Shown here one piece after another: positions 17,708-26,637 of a DNA stretch of 64,000 nt. How positions within the stretch are numbered: position 1 is the first letter of the stretch; each line of letters opens with the position of its first letter. The translations under genes were made by a program, and so were the position numbers. The notes under the pieces were generated by a model. That model was not told the DNA's origin and made no database searches. It saw only the letters and a list, made by a program, of their open reading frames with translations. Location: NCBI GenBank assembly GCA_040878325.1, contig JBBDMM010000010.1, positions 88,782 to 152,781 on the forward strand, read 5' to 3'. Source of the stretch: Acidimicrobiia bacterium. GTDB lineage: Bacteria; Actinomycetota; Acidimicrobiia; Spongiisociales; UBA11373.

Positions 17708-18028
17708 ATGCCCAAGTACCTGTTCAGGGCGTCGCTCACCACCGAGGGCGTCGCCGGGATCGTCGCCGAGGGCGGTACCGCTCGACGCACCACGGTCACG
17801 GCCGCCATCGAGAGCCTCGGGGGAACGGTGGAGGCGTACTACTTCTGCTTCGGCGACGAGGACTCCATCCTCATCGTCGACCTTCCGGACAACGAGACCG
17901 CCACCGCCTTCGCGCTCGAGGTGGGGTCCTCGGGCCGGGTGGGGGTGTCCACCACGGTGCTGATCACCCCGGAGGAGGTCGATCGGGCTCGTTCGATCAA
18001 GAGCGGGTGGCGGGCTCCCGGAGCTTGA
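17708..18028 (+). CDS. GYD-domain protein
   Basis: A 106-residue protein with the GYD fold: begins PKYLFRASLTTEGVAGIVAE, then GGTARRTTVTAAIESLGGTV, FGDEDSILIVDLPDNETATA and TTVLITPEEVD, which is the full family pattern. GYD proteins are small cytoplasmic dimers of unknown function, common in actinobacteria. It diverges from the MFS gene with about 100 bp between starts. Confidence 0.85.
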   Translation: MPKYLFRASLTTEGVAGIVAEGGTARRTTVTAAIESLGGTVEAYYFCFGDEDSILIVDLPDNETATAFALEVGSSGRVGVSTTVLITPEEVDRARSIKSGWRAPGA

Positions 18029-18070
18029 TCGAGTTTCGGCGTACCATTCCTTACGGCGAATGGAGGAACC

Positions 18071-18181
18071 GTGGCCAACAAGGACCGTGGCGGTAAACAA
18101 GTCAAGAAGCAGGCGGCCCACAGCCTCAAAGAGAAACGCAACGCCAAGAAGGACAAGAAGGCCGGGTCGAAGAAGATCTGA
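18071..18181 (+). CDS. Small lysine-rich basic protein (36 residues)
   Basis: A 36-codon frame from GTG 18071 with GGAGG 5 nt upstream. The product starts ANKDRGGKQVKK and is about one-third Lys, ending KAGSKKI. Very short basic proteins starting with this kind of sequence occur widely in actinobacterial genomes; they may bind RNA or DNA, but no function is established. The strong ribosome binding site and clean composition argue it is real. Confidence 0.65.
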   Translation: MANKDRGGKQVKKQAAHSLKEKRNAKKDKKAGSKKI

Positions 18182-18226
18182 CCCGGGGGCAAGGATCTGT
18201 CACACCCGGGCCGTAGTTTCGGGATC

Positions 18227-18871
18227 GTGACCAAACCCAGGCGATGCCCCGATTGCGACGACCTCACGATGGTCCCCGTCGTCTACGGCTATCCCAGCCC
18301 GGCGACGCTTACGCCAGCCGGGGAGGGGTTGCTGGCGCTCGGCGGTTGCATCGTCACCGGCGACGACCCGCCGCTGGCGTGTACCGCCTGCGGAGCGGAG
18401 ATGTGGCCGGGCGGGGTGTTTCGGAGTGCCGGCTCTCGCGCCCTGGCGGTGGGCATCGGGGGGCGCCCCGGCAGGACCGGCCACTCCGCGTTCTTCCACC
18501 ACCTCGGTGACCTCGGCTTCATCGCGCCAGGGCGGCGGAGGCCGCTGGTACAGACGAGCGTGCTGGTTTCCGACGTGCCCACCCTGCTGATGCTCTTGTG
18601 CGTCGAGCTGTTCCCCACCGGAGAGCGGCTCACCGCGTGGCTCCGCTATCGGCACATTCCGTGGCTCGGCGAACTCGCCGGCCTCGTGGAGCGGTTCGTG
18701 GTGGGTGACGACCTGAGCCTCATCGCCATCGGCGCCGCCGGCGAGCTGTTCGTGCCCGGCGAACAGTTCGAACGTCTCGTGCTGAGCGCCATCAGGTCGC
18801 AGGGCTTCAGGACCGTCGATCGGTTCGACGATTGGCTGAGGGCCTATGGAATCGAGCGGGCGGACGTCTAG
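18227..18871 (+). CDS. Uncharacterised zinc-ribbon protein
   Basis: A 214-residue protein I do not recognise. The N-terminus has CPDC (residues 7-10) and a later CTAC (about 51-54), so a four-Cys zinc site is likely. The rest is mixed helix and strand with no signal peptide or membrane segment. GTG 18227 has no clear Shine-Dalgarno and could be leaderless. It converges with, and overlaps by 4 nt, the lipoprotein gene on the other strand. Confidence 0.6.
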   Translation: MTKPRRCPDCDDLTMVPVVYGYPSPATLTPAGEGLLALGGCIVTGDDPPLACTACGAEMWPGGVFRSAGSRALAVGIGGRPGRTGHSAFFHHLGDLGFIAPGRRRPLVQTSVLVSDVPTLLMLLCVELFPTGERLTAWLRYRHIPWLGELAGLVERFVVGDDLSLIAIGAAGELFVPGEQFERLVLSAIRSQGFRTVDRFDDWLRAYGIERADV

Positions 18872-19614
18872 AAGTCCACCCCGGACACCAGGAACGACCG
18901 GATGATCTCGTCGGCGGCGAGCAGATCGGCATCGGCGACCACGACGATCTCGACCAGGATCAAGAACGACCCGTCTGGCGGAGTGGAGGCGATCACGATG
19001 AACACGCTCAGCTCGTCCCCGCAGTCGTAGTACAGGTCGTACCGGCCGACGTAGAGGCCGTCGTCGTAGTCATCGCGGCCTTCGTAGATGCAGAAGGTGT
19101 CGAAGCGCTTGCGGTCGAGTATCGATTCGGTGGTCTCGGTGATCACGTCCGATGCCCCGATGAACACGCCCGGGGTCCCCCACTCCGAACGCCAGGCAAC
19201 GACGTCGGGAGCGGCGACGAGCCCGGGCCCGATCAATTCGCCCTGCTCGATCCAACCGGTCGGATCGATGTCATCCCACGATGCGGGCACCCGCAGCTCG
19301 ATCTGGCCGGTGTCGTCGGTGATGGTGACGAACTCGTCGGGGGTCACGGGGACGGTGGTGGTCGGCTCGGCGCCGGTGGTGGTTGGCTCGGCTCCGGTGG
19401 TGGTTGTGGTGCCGGGAACCTCTCCCCGGGCGCGCAAGCCCTTGACGAGGTCGAGGCCCGACACGGCACCCACGGTTGTGGTCGTGGCCGGGGTGGTGGT
19501 CGTGGCGGCGGGGGAGGAGGTGGTGGGCGTCTGGGTGGTGGTCACCACGGCGGCGTCGTCGCCGCAGGCGACGATGGCGAGTGAAAATGCGATTGCGAGC
19601 GTGAGGCGTCTCAT
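18868..19614 (-). CDS. Thr-rich-linker lipoprotein of unknown function
   Basis: A 248-residue exported protein: MRRLTLAIAFSLAIVAC gives a lipobox ending at Cys17, followed by long Thr-rich stretches including a GAEPTTT repeat. The folded part (from about 105) reads FVTITDDTGQIELRVPASW and ends with ADLLAADEIIRSFLVSGV, reminiscent of small surface lipoproteins with a LpqN/PsbP-like fold. AAGGAG sits 8 nt before ATG 19614. Function unknown; located on the outer face of the membrane. Confidence 0.7.
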   Translation of the reverse strand: MRRLTLAIAFSLAIVACGDDAAVVTTTQTPTTSSPAATTTTPATTTTVGAVSGLDLVKGLRARGEVPGTTTTTGAEPTTTGAEPTTTVPVTPDEFVTITDDTGQIELRVPASWDDIDPTGWIEQGELIGPGLVAAPDVVAWRSEWGTPGVFIGASDVITETTESILDRKRFDTFCIYEGRDDYDDGLYVGRYDLYYDCGDELSVFIVIASTPPDGSFLILVEIVVVADADLLAADEIIRSFLVSGVDF

Positions 19615-19822
19615 CGGAGATGCTCCTTGGGAGCTGGGGAATGGCAGCGGGGGCACGCTAGCCGAATCCTGCCGGGGCGCACTCCAGTCTCCCTGCCCGC
19701 CACGCGGAAGGTGTCGCTAGGCGCTTTCGGCCGACGCCGGTGGGAGGTGTGATCGGTGACGACGCCGTTTCTCCGCGCCCGATAGGTCGCGTAGGCTCCT
19801 ATTTCTGCCGAGGAGGGAAGCA

Positions 19823-20803
19823 ATGCGAGTCGGGCTGCCAGTGCGGAGGGCCTTGACCCTTGTCGCGTTGGTCGGTGCGGTGCTTGCTCCGCTCAACGCC
19901 AGTGCTGCCGCCGGTCCCGAGTGCATAGGCCTGACAGCCACCATCGTCGGTACGGGTGGGGACGACGTGATCGATGGCACCCCGGGCGACGACGTCATCG
20001 TCGCCAAGGGCGGCGCCGACCTAATCCGTGGCGGGGAAGGCGATGACGTCATCTGCGCCGGGGCAGGCGACGATGAGATCCTCGGCGGCGCCGGCAACGA
20101 CCGGATCGCCGGCGGCCGGGGTCACGACACGGTCCTCGGCGGGACCGGGGTCGATGACTGTCGGGCAGAGGACGCCACCAGTTGCGAGGTCGCCGGTCTC
20201 TCCCCCGGGGCCACGGGGCCGGCGGTTCGCGCGCTGCAGTCTCTCCTCAAGGAAAAGGCCCTCTACCTCGGCCCCGTCGATGGCACCTACGGGAAGAGCA
20301 CCGGGTCGGCGGTCGTGGCGTTCCACAAGATCTCGGAGCGCGACCGCACCGACCGGTTCCTGAGGAGTGACTGGAGGCGCCTGCTCGCCTTCGATCCGGA
20401 GCCGCCGATTGCACGCAGCGGCGAGCTCGATCGCATCGAGATCGACATCACCCATCAGGTCCTCTACCTGATCGAAGACAACGAAGTGGCGGCGATCGTC
20501 CCCGTATCGACCGGCGGCGGGTATCGCTACTACAGCAAGCATCAGCAGATGTGGAGGAACGCCGAGACGCCGCGGGGCGACTTCAATCTCCGCTGGAACC
20601 AGACGGGTTGGAACACGGACAACACCACCGGGTGGAGCGTTTACAACTACTGGTCGTTCGACACCTATTACGGAGTCCACGGGTACCTCTCGGTGCCCAC
20701 CGAACCTGCCTCCCACGGATGCGTGCGCATCAACATGTGGGACTCCGATCGGCTCATGTCGCGCTTCCGGGTGGGGATGCCCGTCCACATCTGGGATGCC
20801 TGA
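19823..20803 (+). CDS. L,D-transpeptidase with N-terminal RTX-like Ca2+ repeats and peptidoglycan-binding domain
   Basis: A 326-residue secreted protein: signal peptide (cut near ASA-AAG), then about six Asp/Gly-rich nonapeptides (GGDDVIDG, GGADLIRGG, GAGDDEILGG, GAGNDRIAGG, GRGHDTVLGG; about residues 43-115). A helical peptidoglycan-binding domain (about 125-185) and a YkuD domain with HGYLS and SHGCVRINM (catalytic Cys near 300) follow. It should make 3-3 cross-links in peptidoglycan. The RTX-type repeats would bind Ca2+ after export. Strong GAGGAGGGAAGCA before the ATG. A paralogue without the repeats is at 29502-30326. Confidence 0.85.
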   Translation: MRVGLPVRRALTLVALVGAVLAPLNASAAAGPECIGLTATIVGTGGDDVIDGTPGDDVIVAKGGADLIRGGEGDDVICAGAGDDEILGGAGNDRIAGGRGHDTVLGGTGVDDCRAEDATSCEVAGLSPGATGPAVRALQSLLKEKALYLGPVDGTYGKSTGSAVVAFHKISERDRTDRFLRSDWRRLLAFDPEPPIARSGELDRIEIDITHQVLYLIEDNEVAAIVPVSTGGGYRYYSKHQQMWRNAETPRGDFNLRWNQTGWNTDNTTGWSVYNYWSFDTYYGVHGYLSVPTEPASHGCVRINMWDSDRLMSRFRVGMPVHIWDA

Positions 20804-20838
20804 GGGAACAGCCTGGACCCGGGCCGGTTTGGGTGAGT

Positions 20839-21282
20839 ATGAAGTTGCACGAAGTAGAGACCCGCGCCGTCGACAGCCCGAGCCCTTACGCCCAGAAGCA
20901 TGTCGCCCAGTACCTCGAGTCGGGCGGCAAGGACGTGGAACACGGGATGGCCGATCAGTTGATTTTGCTCTACGTGAAGGGTCGCAAGTCGGGTGACATC
21001 CGGCGGGTTCCGCTGGTTCATTTCCCCGACGGGGACGATCTGTTGATCATCGCCTCCAAGGGTGGAGCCCCGGACGATCCGTCCTGGTATCGCAACCTGG
21101 TAGCCGATCCCCAGGTGTGGGTCCGCTTCATGGACGACTTCTTCGAGGCTCGTGCATCGGTGCTGAGCGATGAAGAGCGAACCCCGGTGTGGGCACGGAT
21201 CACGGCCCAAGCCCCCGGTTTCGCCGAGTATCAGGCGAAGGTGTCGCGCACGATCCCCGTAGTGAGACTCACTCGAGTCTGA
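20839..21282 (+). CDS. Deazaflavin (F420)-dependent nitroreductase-family protein
   Basis: A 147-residue protein of the DDN family: LLYVKGRKSGDIRRVPLVHF, LLIIASKGGAPDDPSWYRNL and ADPQVWVRF are the family landmarks. Members use F420H2 to reduce quinones or nitro compounds at the membrane. ATG 20839 is used; GTG 20833 two codons earlier is an alternative, and neither has a strong Shine-Dalgarno. It converges with the dipeptidase gene with no gap. Confidence 0.85.
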   Translation: MKLHEVETRAVDSPSPYAQKHVAQYLESGGKDVEHGMADQLILLYVKGRKSGDIRRVPLVHFPDGDDLLIIASKGGAPDDPSWYRNLVADPQVWVRFMDDFFEARASVLSDEERTPVWARITAQAPGFAEYQAKVSRTIPVVRLTRV

Positions 21283-22395
21283 TCAGCCGGCCACCGCCTC
21301 GGCTTCGCCGAGGGCGCGTAGGGCGTTCTCGCCGAGAACCTTGCGGATGTCGGGCTCGACCCAGCCTCTGACCAGCAGCTCTTCGGTGATGGCCGGGTAG
21401 CACGAGACGTCTTCGAGCCCGACCGGAGTCGTCTCGACTCCGTCGAAGTCGCCGCCGATACCCACGTGGTCGACGCCGCCGATGCGAGCGACGTGCTCGA
21501 TGTGGTCGACGACATCGCTCACCGTTCCCCGATCCGTGTCGGCGACGCCGAATCTCTCGCGAGCGGCGGCGGCGTATCCGACCTCATCCTCGGGGCCGAA
21601 TTGGGCCCGTAGTTGGCGGCGCTCCTCGAACATCCCGCGGGCGGCCAGGGCGGTCCTCTCGACGATGAATTCGGGTACGAAGGTCACCATGACGACTCCG
21701 CCCCCGGCGGCGACCATTTCGATGACCTCGTCGGTGACATTGCGGGGGTGAGGGGCGAGGGCGAATGCCGACGAGTGCGAGGCGATCACCGGCGCCCGGC
21801 TCGCCTCGATCGCCTGCCGCATGGTCGTTTCAGCCACATGGGAGATGTCGACGAGCATCCCCAGGCGGTTCATCTCGCCCACCACCGACACGCCGAATTC
21901 GGTGAGGCCGCCGTGGCGCGGGGCGTCGGTGGCCGAGTCGGCCCATTCGTTGTTGTCGGCGTGGGTGAGCGTCATGTACCGAACCCCGCGGGCATGGAGC
22001 ACGGCGAGGGCGTCGAGAGAGCTCTCGATGCTGTGTCCGCCCTCGGCGCCGATGAGGCCGGCGATCCTCCCCTCGTCGCGTATCGATCGTGCCTCTTCGG
22101 CCGAGGTCGCCAGCGCCGTCAGGGCCGGCGCCAACCCGGTCATCTCCTCGACGAGATCGATCTGTCGGTGCGTGGCTGCGTTGGGGGAGTCCGCCCACGC
22201 GGGCACATACACCGACCAGAACTGCACCCCGACCCCGCCCGCGAGCAAGCGAGGAAAGTCGGTTTGATAGCCGGCGAGATGTTGCCGCGGGTCGGCGGTG
22301 GCGACGGATCCGCCCGCTCGCACCCGGATCTCCCACGGGAGGTCGTTGTGTCCGTCGACGACCGGAAGGCTGGCGTGGATCGATCGGGCGCTCAT
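21283..22395 (-). CDS. Membrane dipeptidase (renal dipeptidase family, M19)
   Basis: A 370-residue TIM-barrel metallopeptidase. Zinc ligands are visible in VVDGHNDLPW (residues 13-22), IGAEGGHSIE, LVDISHV, VIASHSSAFA and GIGGDFDG. No signal peptide, so probably cytoplasmic. The family hydrolyses dipeptides, including those with D-residues. It is followed 19 bp upstream on the same strand by an MFS gene, possibly supplying its substrate. Confidence 0.9.
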   Translation of the reverse strand: MSARSIHASLPVVDGHNDLPWEIRVRAGGSVATADPRQHLAGYQTDFPRLLAGGVGVQFWSVYVPAWADSPNAATHRQIDLVEEMTGLAPALTALATSAEEARSIRDEGRIAGLIGAEGGHSIESSLDALAVLHARGVRYMTLTHADNNEWADSATDAPRHGGLTEFGVSVVGEMNRLGMLVDISHVAETTMRQAIEASRAPVIASHSSAFALAPHPRNVTDEVIEMVAAGGGVVMVTFVPEFIVERTALAARGMFEERRQLRAQFGPEDEVGYAAAARERFGVADTDRGTVSDVVDHIEHVARIGGVDHVGIGGDFDGVETTPVGLEDVSCYPAITEELLVRGWVEPDIRKVLGENALRALGEAEAVAG

Positions 22396-22414
22396 CGGCG
22401 GAGAATACGGCCGC

Positions 22415-23677
22415 TCAGGCGGGCGGTGGCTCGGGCTCGTCCTCGCCGATCGTGTCGCTCGACGCGTTCTGCTTACGGGCCAGCAGCAGGAACGGCACCG
22501 CCATCAGCTGCACTGCCGCCCCCACCACATACGAGGTGCCGTAGCTCCACACGTCGGCGACCCGCCCCAGAGTCGGCTGAATCGCGGTCCCACCGGCCGA
22601 GCCCATCAGCGCGTCCATCGAGATGACCGTGGCGCGTTGCTCCGAGGGGATGATCCCGTTGAGGTAGGCCTGGCGGATGGGCAGCGAGGCAGAGAATGAG
22701 ATCGCCCAGACCACCAGCAGTGCGATCGCCAGCCAGAAGTTACGGGTGAGCCCAATGAAGGCGAGGGCGACCGCACCGAGGATCGCCGCGATGATGAGGG
22801 CGTAAGTACGCCGGCGGAACATCCGCCGGATCGCAGGTACCAGCAGGCCGCCGACGATCTGGGCGCCGGCGACGATGGAGGCCGCCAGCCCGGCGATCCC
22901 GAACGCGGTTTCATCTCCCCACACATCGAGGAGGTGGGGCTGCATCGCGTAGAAGGCGTAGTAGCTGACCCCGAGGGTGAACGGGGCCGACAACATCATC
23001 CACCGCACCGGTGGACGGCGAAAGCCGACATCGATCGAGGCGCGGAGTACCCGGCGGACCTCCTTCATGGGACCGGTGCCCCGTTTCGGTTCGAAGCCGA
23101 TGTCCTTCATCGCGACGAACGCCACCACCAGGGTGAGCGCCAGCAGCACAATCCGAATCACATACGGCACCCCCAAGTTGGTCGCCTGAGCGATGAACCC
23201 ACCCGCGACCGAACCGGTGAGCATGGCGATTCCCATCACCGTCTGCCCCCGGCCGAATACGGTGTCGAGCTCGCCGGTGTAGCCCGTGGCGTCGAGCGCG
23301 TCGACCAGCCATGCTTCGACGGCTCCCGAGAAGAATGTGAAGCCGAGCCCGATCAGGGCGGAGGCGAGGGCCCATCCCCAGAACGGCGCTTCGATCTGCC
23401 ACATGAGCAGGTAGACCATGGTCGCGGTGAGCAGGGTGAAGGCGCCGAGCAGGTACGAGATGCGCCGGCCGGCGGTGTCGGCGACCACCCCGGTGGGCAC
23501 TTCGAAGAGCACCATCCCCAGGCTGAAGAACGCGTTGGCCGCAAAGGCCTCGGTGTTACTCAGTCCGGCGTCGAGCAGGAAGAGGGTGTTGATCCCCCAG
23601 ATGAACGATGCCGCCAGCGTCGACAGCAACAGGAGCAGCAGATAGGTCCGCTGAACCGCTCGGGAGGCGTCGTTCAT
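22415..23677 (-). CDS. Major facilitator superfamily transporter
   Basis: A 420-residue protein with about 12 membrane segments. After TM1 (LLLLLLSTLAASFIWGINTL) comes FFSLGMVLFEVPTGVVADTAGRR, the canonical MFS loop. ATG 23677 begins directly before TM1. The C-terminus is acidic and cytoplasmic. Likely drug or metabolite exporter; substrate unknown. It may form a unit with the M19 dipeptidase gene 19 bp downstream. Confidence 0.85.
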   Translation of the reverse strand: MNDASRAVQRTYLLLLLLSTLAASFIWGINTLFLLDAGLSNTEAFAANAFFSLGMVLFEVPTGVVADTAGRRISYLLGAFTLLTATMVYLLMWQIEAPFWGWALASALIGLGFTFFSGAVEAWLVDALDATGYTGELDTVFGRGQTVMGIAMLTGSVAGGFIAQATNLGVPYVIRIVLLALTLVVAFVAMKDIGFEPKRGTGPMKEVRRVLRASIDVGFRRPPVRWMMLSAPFTLGVSYYAFYAMQPHLLDVWGDETAFGIAGLAASIVAGAQIVGGLLVPAIRRMFRRRTYALIIAAILGAVALAFIGLTRNFWLAIALLVVWAISFSASLPIRQAYLNGIIPSEQRATVISMDALMGSAGGTAIQPTLGRVADVWSYGTSYVVGAAVQLMAVPFLLLARKQNASSDTIGEDEPEPPPA

Positions 23678-23717
23678 CGCGGGCACCCTAGGCGGCTCTG
23701 ATCGGAACCCGGCCCGA

Positions 23718-24569
23718 TCAGGCCAGTGCGAGTAGCAGACCAAGGGCTGCGACGACCAGGGTGGCGACGCCCCCCAGTGTCAGTGTCCCCCACCGGGCTC
23801 GGCGCATCGCCCACATCGCCACCGCGGCGGGGGTGGCTGCCGCGAACGAGGCCAGGGCGAGGTCGGGGAGGTGCCCGGTCAGGATCCCGACGGCGAGCAC
23901 CACTGCGCCGAGGCCGAAGAGGACACCGACCATGGCCTCGGTGCGCTCGCGCCCGTGCCGGACCGCGGCGACCCGTTTGCCGGCCTCCCGGTCGGTGTCC
24001 AGATCGGGCAACTCGAAACAGAGCATCATCGCCAGGTGGATCGGCAGCAGCGCCACGATCGCCCAGCGCAGGGGGTCGGCGACGAAGCCGCCATTGGCAA
24101 GGGCGCCGACGATCGGCACTCCCATCGCCACCACCAGGCTGGTGACGATCTCGCCGATGCCCGTCGCCAGCAGTCGGATCGGTTCCACCGAGTAGAGCCA
24201 GGCGACCAACAGGGCCGCGACGCCGATCGAGGCCGCCTGAGCGCTGCGCGGGTACATCAGGGCGATGAAGCCGATCGACGCCACCGAGGTGAGGATGGCT
24301 GCGACCAGGGCGGTCCGGCGTGAGACGGAGCCATCGGCGATCGCACCGCTGCCGCCGGAGAACCACGTGCGATTCAGCACGAGCGCGTCGGCTCGAGCAT
24401 CGGCCAGTTCGTTGACCAGGTGGGCGGTCAATTGGGTGGCCGTCACCATCGCCTGGCCAATTGCGTAGCCACCGGCATCCAAAGTCCCCGTGGAGAATGC
24501 CCCGAGGGCGAAGAGCAGGAGGCCGCCCAGCAGGAAGTGGGGTCGGGCCAGTCGCAGAAGCGCCTTCAC
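23718..24569 (-). CDS. UbiA-family prenyltransferase
   Basis: A 283-residue polytopic protein with eight or nine membrane segments and two Asp-rich motifs: NELADARADA (about residue 53) and DLDTDREAG (about 185), which bind Mg-prenyl diphosphate. Prenylates an aromatic acceptor for lipid-quinone or related synthesis; the acceptor cannot be read from the sequence. GTG 24569 overlaps the upstream stop (GTGA) and starts just before the first helix (ALLRLARPHFLLGGLLLF, typical of MenA/UbiA). Confidence 0.85.
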   Translation of the reverse strand: MKALLRLARPHFLLGGLLLFALGAFSTGTLDAGGYAIGQAMVTATQLTAHLVNELADARADALVLNRTWFSGGSGAIADGSVSRRTALVAAILTSVASIGFIALMYPRSAQAASIGVAALLVAWLYSVEPIRLLATGIGEIVTSLVVAMGVPIVGALANGGFVADPLRWAIVALLPIHLAMMLCFELPDLDTDREAGKRVAAVRHGRERTEAMVGVLFGLGAVVLAVGILTGHLPDLALASFAAATPAAVAMWAMRRARWGTLTLGGVATLVVAALGLLLALA

Positions 24570-26164
24570 GGGGCTACTACCGAGGAGACCAGCGAGGCGG
24601 CCACCGAGACGATCGAGAACGACGGGTCCACTGTCGCGGCGCCGTCGGTATACGCCGCGAACACCAGCGTCCGCGACCCTGCCGCGCCGGGGACGATGGC
24701 GATTCCGGCGACCGTCAAGGTCGTGCCGTACCAGCCCTCTTTGACGAGCAGCTGGATGCCCGAAGATTGGTCGAGCCCGGCGGACCCGGACGCATCGACC
24801 ATCAGGTCCTCGAATCCTGCAGGCCCTGGAACCAGCGTGCCGTCGACGAGGCCCTCCAGCAAGCGGGCCAGGTCGACCGCAGTCGTGGCATTGGCCGGAT
24901 CGTTGGCTGGCCCGCCGCATCCGAAACCGTGCACCAGGCGGGTCGCGGTCATTCCGGCTGCCGACATGGTGGCGCGCAGGTCGTCCAACCCGAAGTGGGA
25001 CTGGAGTGCGTTGGCGGCGGCATTGTCCGACTCGAACATCATCGAGTGGAGCAGCTCGTCCAGCCGCTCCTCACCGGTCGCCGCGCCAGGGTCACATCCG
25101 TCGCCGAAGATCGTCACCGGGGTCGCCGCGTCGTTGCCCTGCGCGACCCAGCGCAGGGCGTGGACGAAGTGGATGAGCTTGATGGTGCTCGCCGGATAGA
25201 AGCGGGCATCGGCGTGGAGGGCAGCATGTACCGGCCCACCCACCTCTTTGATGATGAAGCCATGGGCTCCACCGGTGGTGCCACCGTGGAGAAGCTCATG
25301 GGCGGCTTCGGCCGGGGGGCCGCACGTCATCCCCGCCCGGTGCCCGGCGCAGGTTGGCATCGCTCGTGCCGGCTGCTTGTCGAGCAGTCCCGTCATCCCG
25401 GCAAGGAGCTCGGCGGTGACCCCGGCGGGGGAGTCCCAGCGATTGAACTCGACGGTGACCACCGGGATCCTTCCCTCCTTTCCGAAATAGGTGCCCAGCG
25501 AGCCCTCGGTCACCCAGTCGACCTCAGCCACCACTTCCCACTCCCGCCCCAGCACCGAGGCGCCGGCGGCGAATGCCGCCGCGGGGGCCTCAGCCGCCGC
25601 GCCGTCGTGCTCGACGAAGGGGCCCTCGCGGGCGGCGTGGAGCGCCACGATGAGATCGGGGGCGAACGCGGCGATGTCCTTGGCCAGCGCGTCGGTCTCG
25701 GGCTCCGAAAGCGGGGCGGGGCCGGTGGCTGCCGACGGAGCAAATCCCTCCGTGGGCCAATTCCGGTTGAGGTCCACTCCGGCGGCGTTCTCCCGGGTGT
25801 TGGCGATGGTGCCGTCGGGGTTGGCATCGAGCACGATTCGCACCGTCCATCCCTCGAGGGCGTCCCCGGCCAGGTGATCGATGAGGGCTGGCACGTTCTC
25901 CACGGCCGGGCGTTCGTCGCCGTGGATGCCGCCGAGGACATAGAGCCGGCGCGACCCGTTGCCGAACGACATCGTCTCGATCGACCGACCCTCCCGGCTC
26001 ATGCCGATCGCCGTCCGGGGTAGGACCGTGGTCGAGGTGGTGGCCGCTACCGAGGTCACCGTGGCCGGTGTCGTCGTCGGCGATGTCTCCGACGGCCTGG
26101 TCTCGGGAGCGCACCCGTCCACCACGAGGGCGACAACGAGCAGGAGGGCCGAGCGCCGGATCAC
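24566..26164 (-). CDS. Lipoprotein fusing an M14 murein-peptide amidase-like domain to a class A beta-lactamase-like domain
   Basis: A 532-residue exported protein. GTG 26164 gives a signal ending in VVDGC (Cys18) and a Thr-rich linker. The first domain is MpaA-like M14: GGIHGDE (His81, Glu84), VDLNRNWP, the third zinc ligand in VALHAAREG and catalytic Glu in VTVEFNRWD. The second half is a serine hydrolase of the beta-lactamase class A/DD-peptidase type: ASTIK (SxxK, near 326), SDN in FESDNAAANAL (near 378) and KEGWYGTT in place of KTG. The pair suggests trimming of peptidoglycan stem peptides. The end overlaps the UbiA start. Confidence 0.8.
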   Translation of the reverse strand: MIRRSALLLVVALVVDGCAPETRPSETSPTTTPATVTSVAATTSTTVLPRTAIGMSREGRSIETMSFGNGSRRLYVLGGIHGDERPAVENVPALIDHLAGDALEGWTVRIVLDANPDGTIANTRENAAGVDLNRNWPTEGFAPSAATGPAPLSEPETDALAKDIAAFAPDLIVALHAAREGPFVEHDGAAAEAPAAAFAAGASVLGREWEVVAEVDWVTEGSLGTYFGKEGRIPVVTVEFNRWDSPAGVTAELLAGMTGLLDKQPARAMPTCAGHRAGMTCGPPAEAAHELLHGGTTGGAHGFIIKEVGGPVHAALHADARFYPASTIKLIHFVHALRWVAQGNDAATPVTIFGDGCDPGAATGEERLDELLHSMMFESDNAAANALQSHFGLDDLRATMSAAGMTATRLVHGFGCGGPANDPANATTAVDLARLLEGLVDGTLVPGPAGFEDLMVDASGSAGLDQSSGIQLLVKEGWYGTTLTVAGIAIVPGAAGSRTLVFAAYTDGAATVDPSFSIVSVAASLVSSVVAP

Positions 26165-26271
26165 CTCGTCATCTTGGTAGGTACCAGGGTTTGGCGCGTG
26201 CCCGCTTTCAAGGGAACCGGGCATTCGTGGCTTGGTGCGGCGTAGGCTCGGCCACGGATGAGGAGGTTCCT

Positions 26272-26631
26272 GTGACCTACGAGACACCCGCCGGGCCTGC
26301 AGCAGACTTGCCGCCGGGCACCGTGACCGGGGCGGGCCGGTTCGCCGTCGGCAACAAGGATGGCGAACGGTTCGCGGTGACCCGGCGATGCCGGCACTTG
26401 ATGGCCGATCTCGCCCGGGGGTCGATCGACGACGAGGGCTGCTTGGTCTGCCCGTGGCACGGCTCGCGGTATGACACGGACAACGGGCAAATGGTCTCGG
26501 GACCCCAGGGCATCTTCGCCAAGATCCCCGGCCTCGGAGCCGGTTTCAAGGCATTGACGAAAGTGTTGCCACTAGGCCGGGGCAAGGTGGTGGAGAGGGA
26601 CGGGGAGCTGTTCGTCAAGAAAGCGGATTAG
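26272..26631 (+). CDS. Rieske [2Fe-2S] ferredoxin-like protein
   Basis: A 119-residue protein from GTG 26272 (AGGAGG 5 nt upstream). Cluster ligands are visible as CRHLMADL and CPWHGSRYD, the two CxH boxes of a Rieske centre, with the normal 17-residue gap. The first box reads C-R-H, as usual. No membrane segment, so a soluble electron carrier or a stand-alone ferredoxin subunit of an oxygenase; no oxygenase is nearby. It diverges from the M14 fusion gene. Confidence 0.85.
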   Translation: MTYETPAGPAADLPPGTVTGAGRFAVGNKDGERFAVTRRCRHLMADLARGSIDDEGCLVCPWHGSRYDTDNGQMVSGPQGIFAKIPGLGAGFKALTKVLPLGRGKVVERDGELFVKKAD

Positions 26632-26637
26632 CGAATA

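Noticed and set aside
19611-19823. A 70-codon minus-strand frame between two genes
   Set aside because: Arg-rich, no ribosome binding site, and it covers the promoter and start of the RTX L,D-transpeptidase gene.
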